From the NCBI GenBank assembly GCA_021816165.1, contig JAKAYZ010000109.1:1-7132 (forward strand): a DNA stretch of 7,132 bases. The letters run 5' to 3'. Position 1 is the stretch's first letter. Every line of letters begins with the position of its first letter. This DNA comes from Planctomycetota bacterium (GTDB lineage: Bacteria > Planctomycetota > Phycisphaerae > WQYP01). The position numbers were made by a program, and so were the translations under genes. Positions 5,567 to 7,132 of the stretch are shown here, piece by piece. The notes beneath the pieces were generated by a model that was given only the letters and a program-made list of their open reading frames with translations, was not told where the DNA came from and searched no databases.

Positions 5567-6816
5567 TGTGCTTCCTGTGCCAACTCGCGCAGCACCGCAA
5601 TGCCCTTTTCAATGTGGGCAGGTGATGCGGCATAGCTGATGCGGAAGTGCGTATCACGATCGCTGAAGACCGATCCGGGAATAAGTAATACATTTTTACT
5701 AATTGCCCGCCGCACCAGTTCATTGCCCGACCAGCCGCCCGGTGCCTTGGCGAAAACATAAAACGCCCCACCCGGATTGCCGACCGGATATAAGTCGCCA
5801 AGGCCTTCTACCATGCGGTCGCGGCGGCGGCGGTATTCGTCGATGTGAGGCGTCATGTCGACTGAATTGGAATGCAGCAATTCCAGTGCGGCATACTGAG
5901 CCGGTGACGGCGCGCAGACAAATGTGTACTGCTGCAATTTAATCATTTGATCAATAATCGGCCTGGGCCCCGCGGCATAGCCCAGCCGCCAACCGGTCAT
6001 CGCATAGGTTTTAGAATATCCTTTAAGCAGAAGGCACTGATCCGGCAGCATGGGCGCGATGCTGACGTGGGGCTGATAGCAGAAGGCATCATAAATTTCA
6101 TCGCTCAGCACCAGAAGTCCATGGCGTCTGGCAACCGCCGCGACGGCTTCAAGCTCGGCTGATGTGTAGGCCATGCCGGTGGGGTTGTTGGGCGAGCATA
6201 TCACAAGCATTCGTGTGCGGGGTGTGACGGCCGCTTGAATTTTTTTGGCGTCCAAGCGAAAGTCGGGGTAGCTATCCACACTGACGGGAACAGCGCCGAC
6301 GAGCTTGGGGAGATGTTTGTACATGACAAAATAGGGGTCGAGAAAGATAACCTCATCCCCCGGATTCAGACAGGCAAACATGGCCAGCATAATTCCGCCC
6401 GATGTACCGGAGAGAACCATAATCCCGGGCTGCTTCCAACCGGTGTCATTTTCCACCTGATGCCGAATCGGCTCGACCAGATCGGCAATGCCCTGCGTGG
6501 GTGTGTAGCGATTGCGGCCATGTTCGATGGCTTGAATGGCCCGCTGCTTAATGGCCTCGGGCACATCAAAATCAGGCTGACCAATAGAAAGATTGATGGG
6601 ATCTTTCATACTGGCGGCCATGTCGAATACCTTGCGTATACCGGAGGCATCAATCGCCCTGGCACGATCGGCAATGATGGTATTCGGATCAAATATTAAA
6701 TGAGATTCCGGACTGGATGACAACGGGTAACTAATAAAGGGAACCGCCGTATGATCGGCAGCGAAGGCAAAGACAAAACCTGGTATCCCCACCCGCACAG
6801 ACGCAGTCGCTACCAT
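5563..6816 (-). CDS. Class I PLP-dependent aminotransferase (aspartate aminotransferase-like)
   Basis: The frame encodes 417 residues and has the full fold-type I signature: IGQPDFDVPEAI (78-89), the substrate-side YTPTQGI (104-110), the cofactor-loop SGTSGG (136-141), SPNNPTG (208-214, N211 contacting PLP), SDEIYDAF (238-245, D239 and Y242), GYSKTYAMTGWRLGY (266-280, K269 forming the Schiff base), and FRISY (391-395, R392 binding the substrate carboxylate). Such enzymes move an amino group between an amino acid and a 2-oxo acid in the cytoplasm. The set fits aspartate or broad-specificity aminotransferases, but the exact substrate is not readable. The first 40 residues are unlike the family, which I expect to begin near FDPNTIIADRARAIDASGIR. 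The first ATG (6814-6816) has no clear ribosome binding site, so the true start may be downstream, for example TTG at codon 32. The gene overlaps holB by four bases and begins 34 bases after the upstream gene. Confidence 0.9.
   Translation of the reverse strand: MVATASVRVGIPGFVFAFAADHTAVPFISYPLSSSPESHLIFDPNTIIADRARAIDASGIRKVFDMAASMKDPINLSIGQPDFDVPEAIKQRAIQAIEHGRNRYTPTQGIADLVEPIRHQVENDTGWKQPGIMVLSGTSGGIMLAMFACLNPGDEVIFLDPYFVMYKHLPKLVGAVPVSVDSYPDFRLDAKKIQAAVTPRTRMLVICSPNNPTGMAYTSAELEAVAAVARRHGLLVLSDEIYDAFCYQPHVSIAPMLPDQCLLLKGYSKTYAMTGWRLGYAAGPRPIIDQMIKLQQYTFVCAPSPAQYAALELLHSNSVDMTPHIDEYRRRRDRMVEGLGDLYPVGNPGGAFYVFAKAPGGWSGNELVRRAISKNVLLIPGSVFSDRDTHFRISYAASPAHIEKGIAVLRELAQEAQ
5571..5576 (-). promoter_or_regulatory. 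Shine-Dalgarno site for holB inside the aminotransferase 3' end
   Basis: AGGAAG on the minus strand lies four bases before the holB ATG, within the last codons of the aminotransferase gene. Together with the ATGA overlap it supports translational coupling and the ATG at 5566 as start. Confidence 0.7.
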
Positions 6817-6850
6817 TCGCGGTCAGCCATCAAAAAGAGGCGGCGGCGTA

Positions 6851-7132
6851 TTATGGATTCGGATTGGGAAGCAACGTGGCCGAATTGGGTTTGATCACGC
6901 GTATGAACGCACCGGTTTTACTAACCACCAGCCCCTTAATGCCGACGTAGGAACCAATCAATTTGGAAAGATCCATATCTTTTGGCGGCTGAATGTAAGC
7001 CACCACACGACCGCTGCGCGGGTTCAGCAGGGCATATTGGTGAGTGGTGTGGCTGGTCTCCAGCAGGCCTTTGGCAACAAATGGAGCGGTGGCGATGCTT
7101 TTTTCCAATATTTTTTTAGACTGTTCCCACTT
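6851..7132 (-). CDS. C-terminal part of an SH3/OB-like domain protein, partial at 5' end
   Basis: An open frame enters from the right edge and ends at TAA 6851-6853, leaving 93 residues. A TTG at 7106-7108 could be taken as a start, but the frame continues to the window edge (KWEQSKKILEKSIATAP), so the gene most likely begins outside. The visible part has a helical lead, then a beta-rich module: HQYALLNPRSGRVVAYIQPP, DLSKLIGSYVGIKGLVV, and GAFIRVIKPNSATLL. This resembles, from memory, the C-terminal domain of planctomycete exported SH3-domain proteins (YAL.D..G.I..YV.P..G..L..Y.G..VGV.G). The signal peptide and N-terminal domain would be off the window. It is on the same strand as the aminotransferase and holB genes, 34 bases upstream of the longest aminotransferase frame, so it may share their transcript. 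Function is unknown. Confidence 0.7.
   Translation of the reverse strand, partial: KWEQSKKILEKSIATAPFVAKGLLETSHTTHQYALLNPRSGRVVAYIQPPKDMDLSKLIGSYVGIKGLVVSKTGAFIRVIKPNSATLLPNPNP

Overview
The window looks like a piece of a moderately GC-rich bacterial chromosome, most likely from a planctomycete-like lineage (Planctomycetota, perhaps Phycisphaerae, or a neighbouring PVC group). This is inferred from the style of the Rhs core tip (GYQGGINLYEYV), the C-terminal fragment of an SH3/OB-like secreted protein at the right edge, and palindromic intergenic repeats of a kind I associate with these phyla. No rRNA, tRNA, CRISPR array or recognisable transposase is visible.

Left half (1-3428), accessory in character. 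It opens with the last 68 codons of a plus-strand gene that resembles the C-terminus of an AbiEii-type nucleotidyltransferase toxin (AbiE type IV toxin-antitoxin family). About 430 bases without a recognisable gene follow. Next come two minus-strand genes in tandem: an orphan Rhs core tip with a C-terminal extension of about 135 residues (2700 to 2083), then a long Sel1-repeat protein with a lipoprotein-like signal peptide (2053 to 641). The Rhs stop codon overlaps a possible TTG start of the Sel1 frame. The tip-first order resembles a polymorphic toxin followed by its immunity protein, but that function is inference. Upstream of the Rhs tip lies about 725 bases of non-coding DNA. It holds three imperfect palindromic elements and a perfect hairpin, and a 13-base direct repeat flanks the block.

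Right half (3429-7132), housekeeping in character. A plus-strand metallo-beta-lactamase-fold protein of the YycJ/WalJ-like type converges on a minus-strand gene series. In transcription order that series is the 3' end of a gene for a protein with a small beta-rich C-terminal domain, a class I PLP-dependent aminotransferase, and the DNA polymerase III delta-prime clamp-loader subunit. The aminotransferase and delta-prime genes overlap by four bases (ATGA) with a good Shine-Dalgarno site, so translational coupling is likely.

The best candidate for something undescribed is the Rhs-tip/Sel1-lipoprotein pair, followed by the nested palindromic block next to it.
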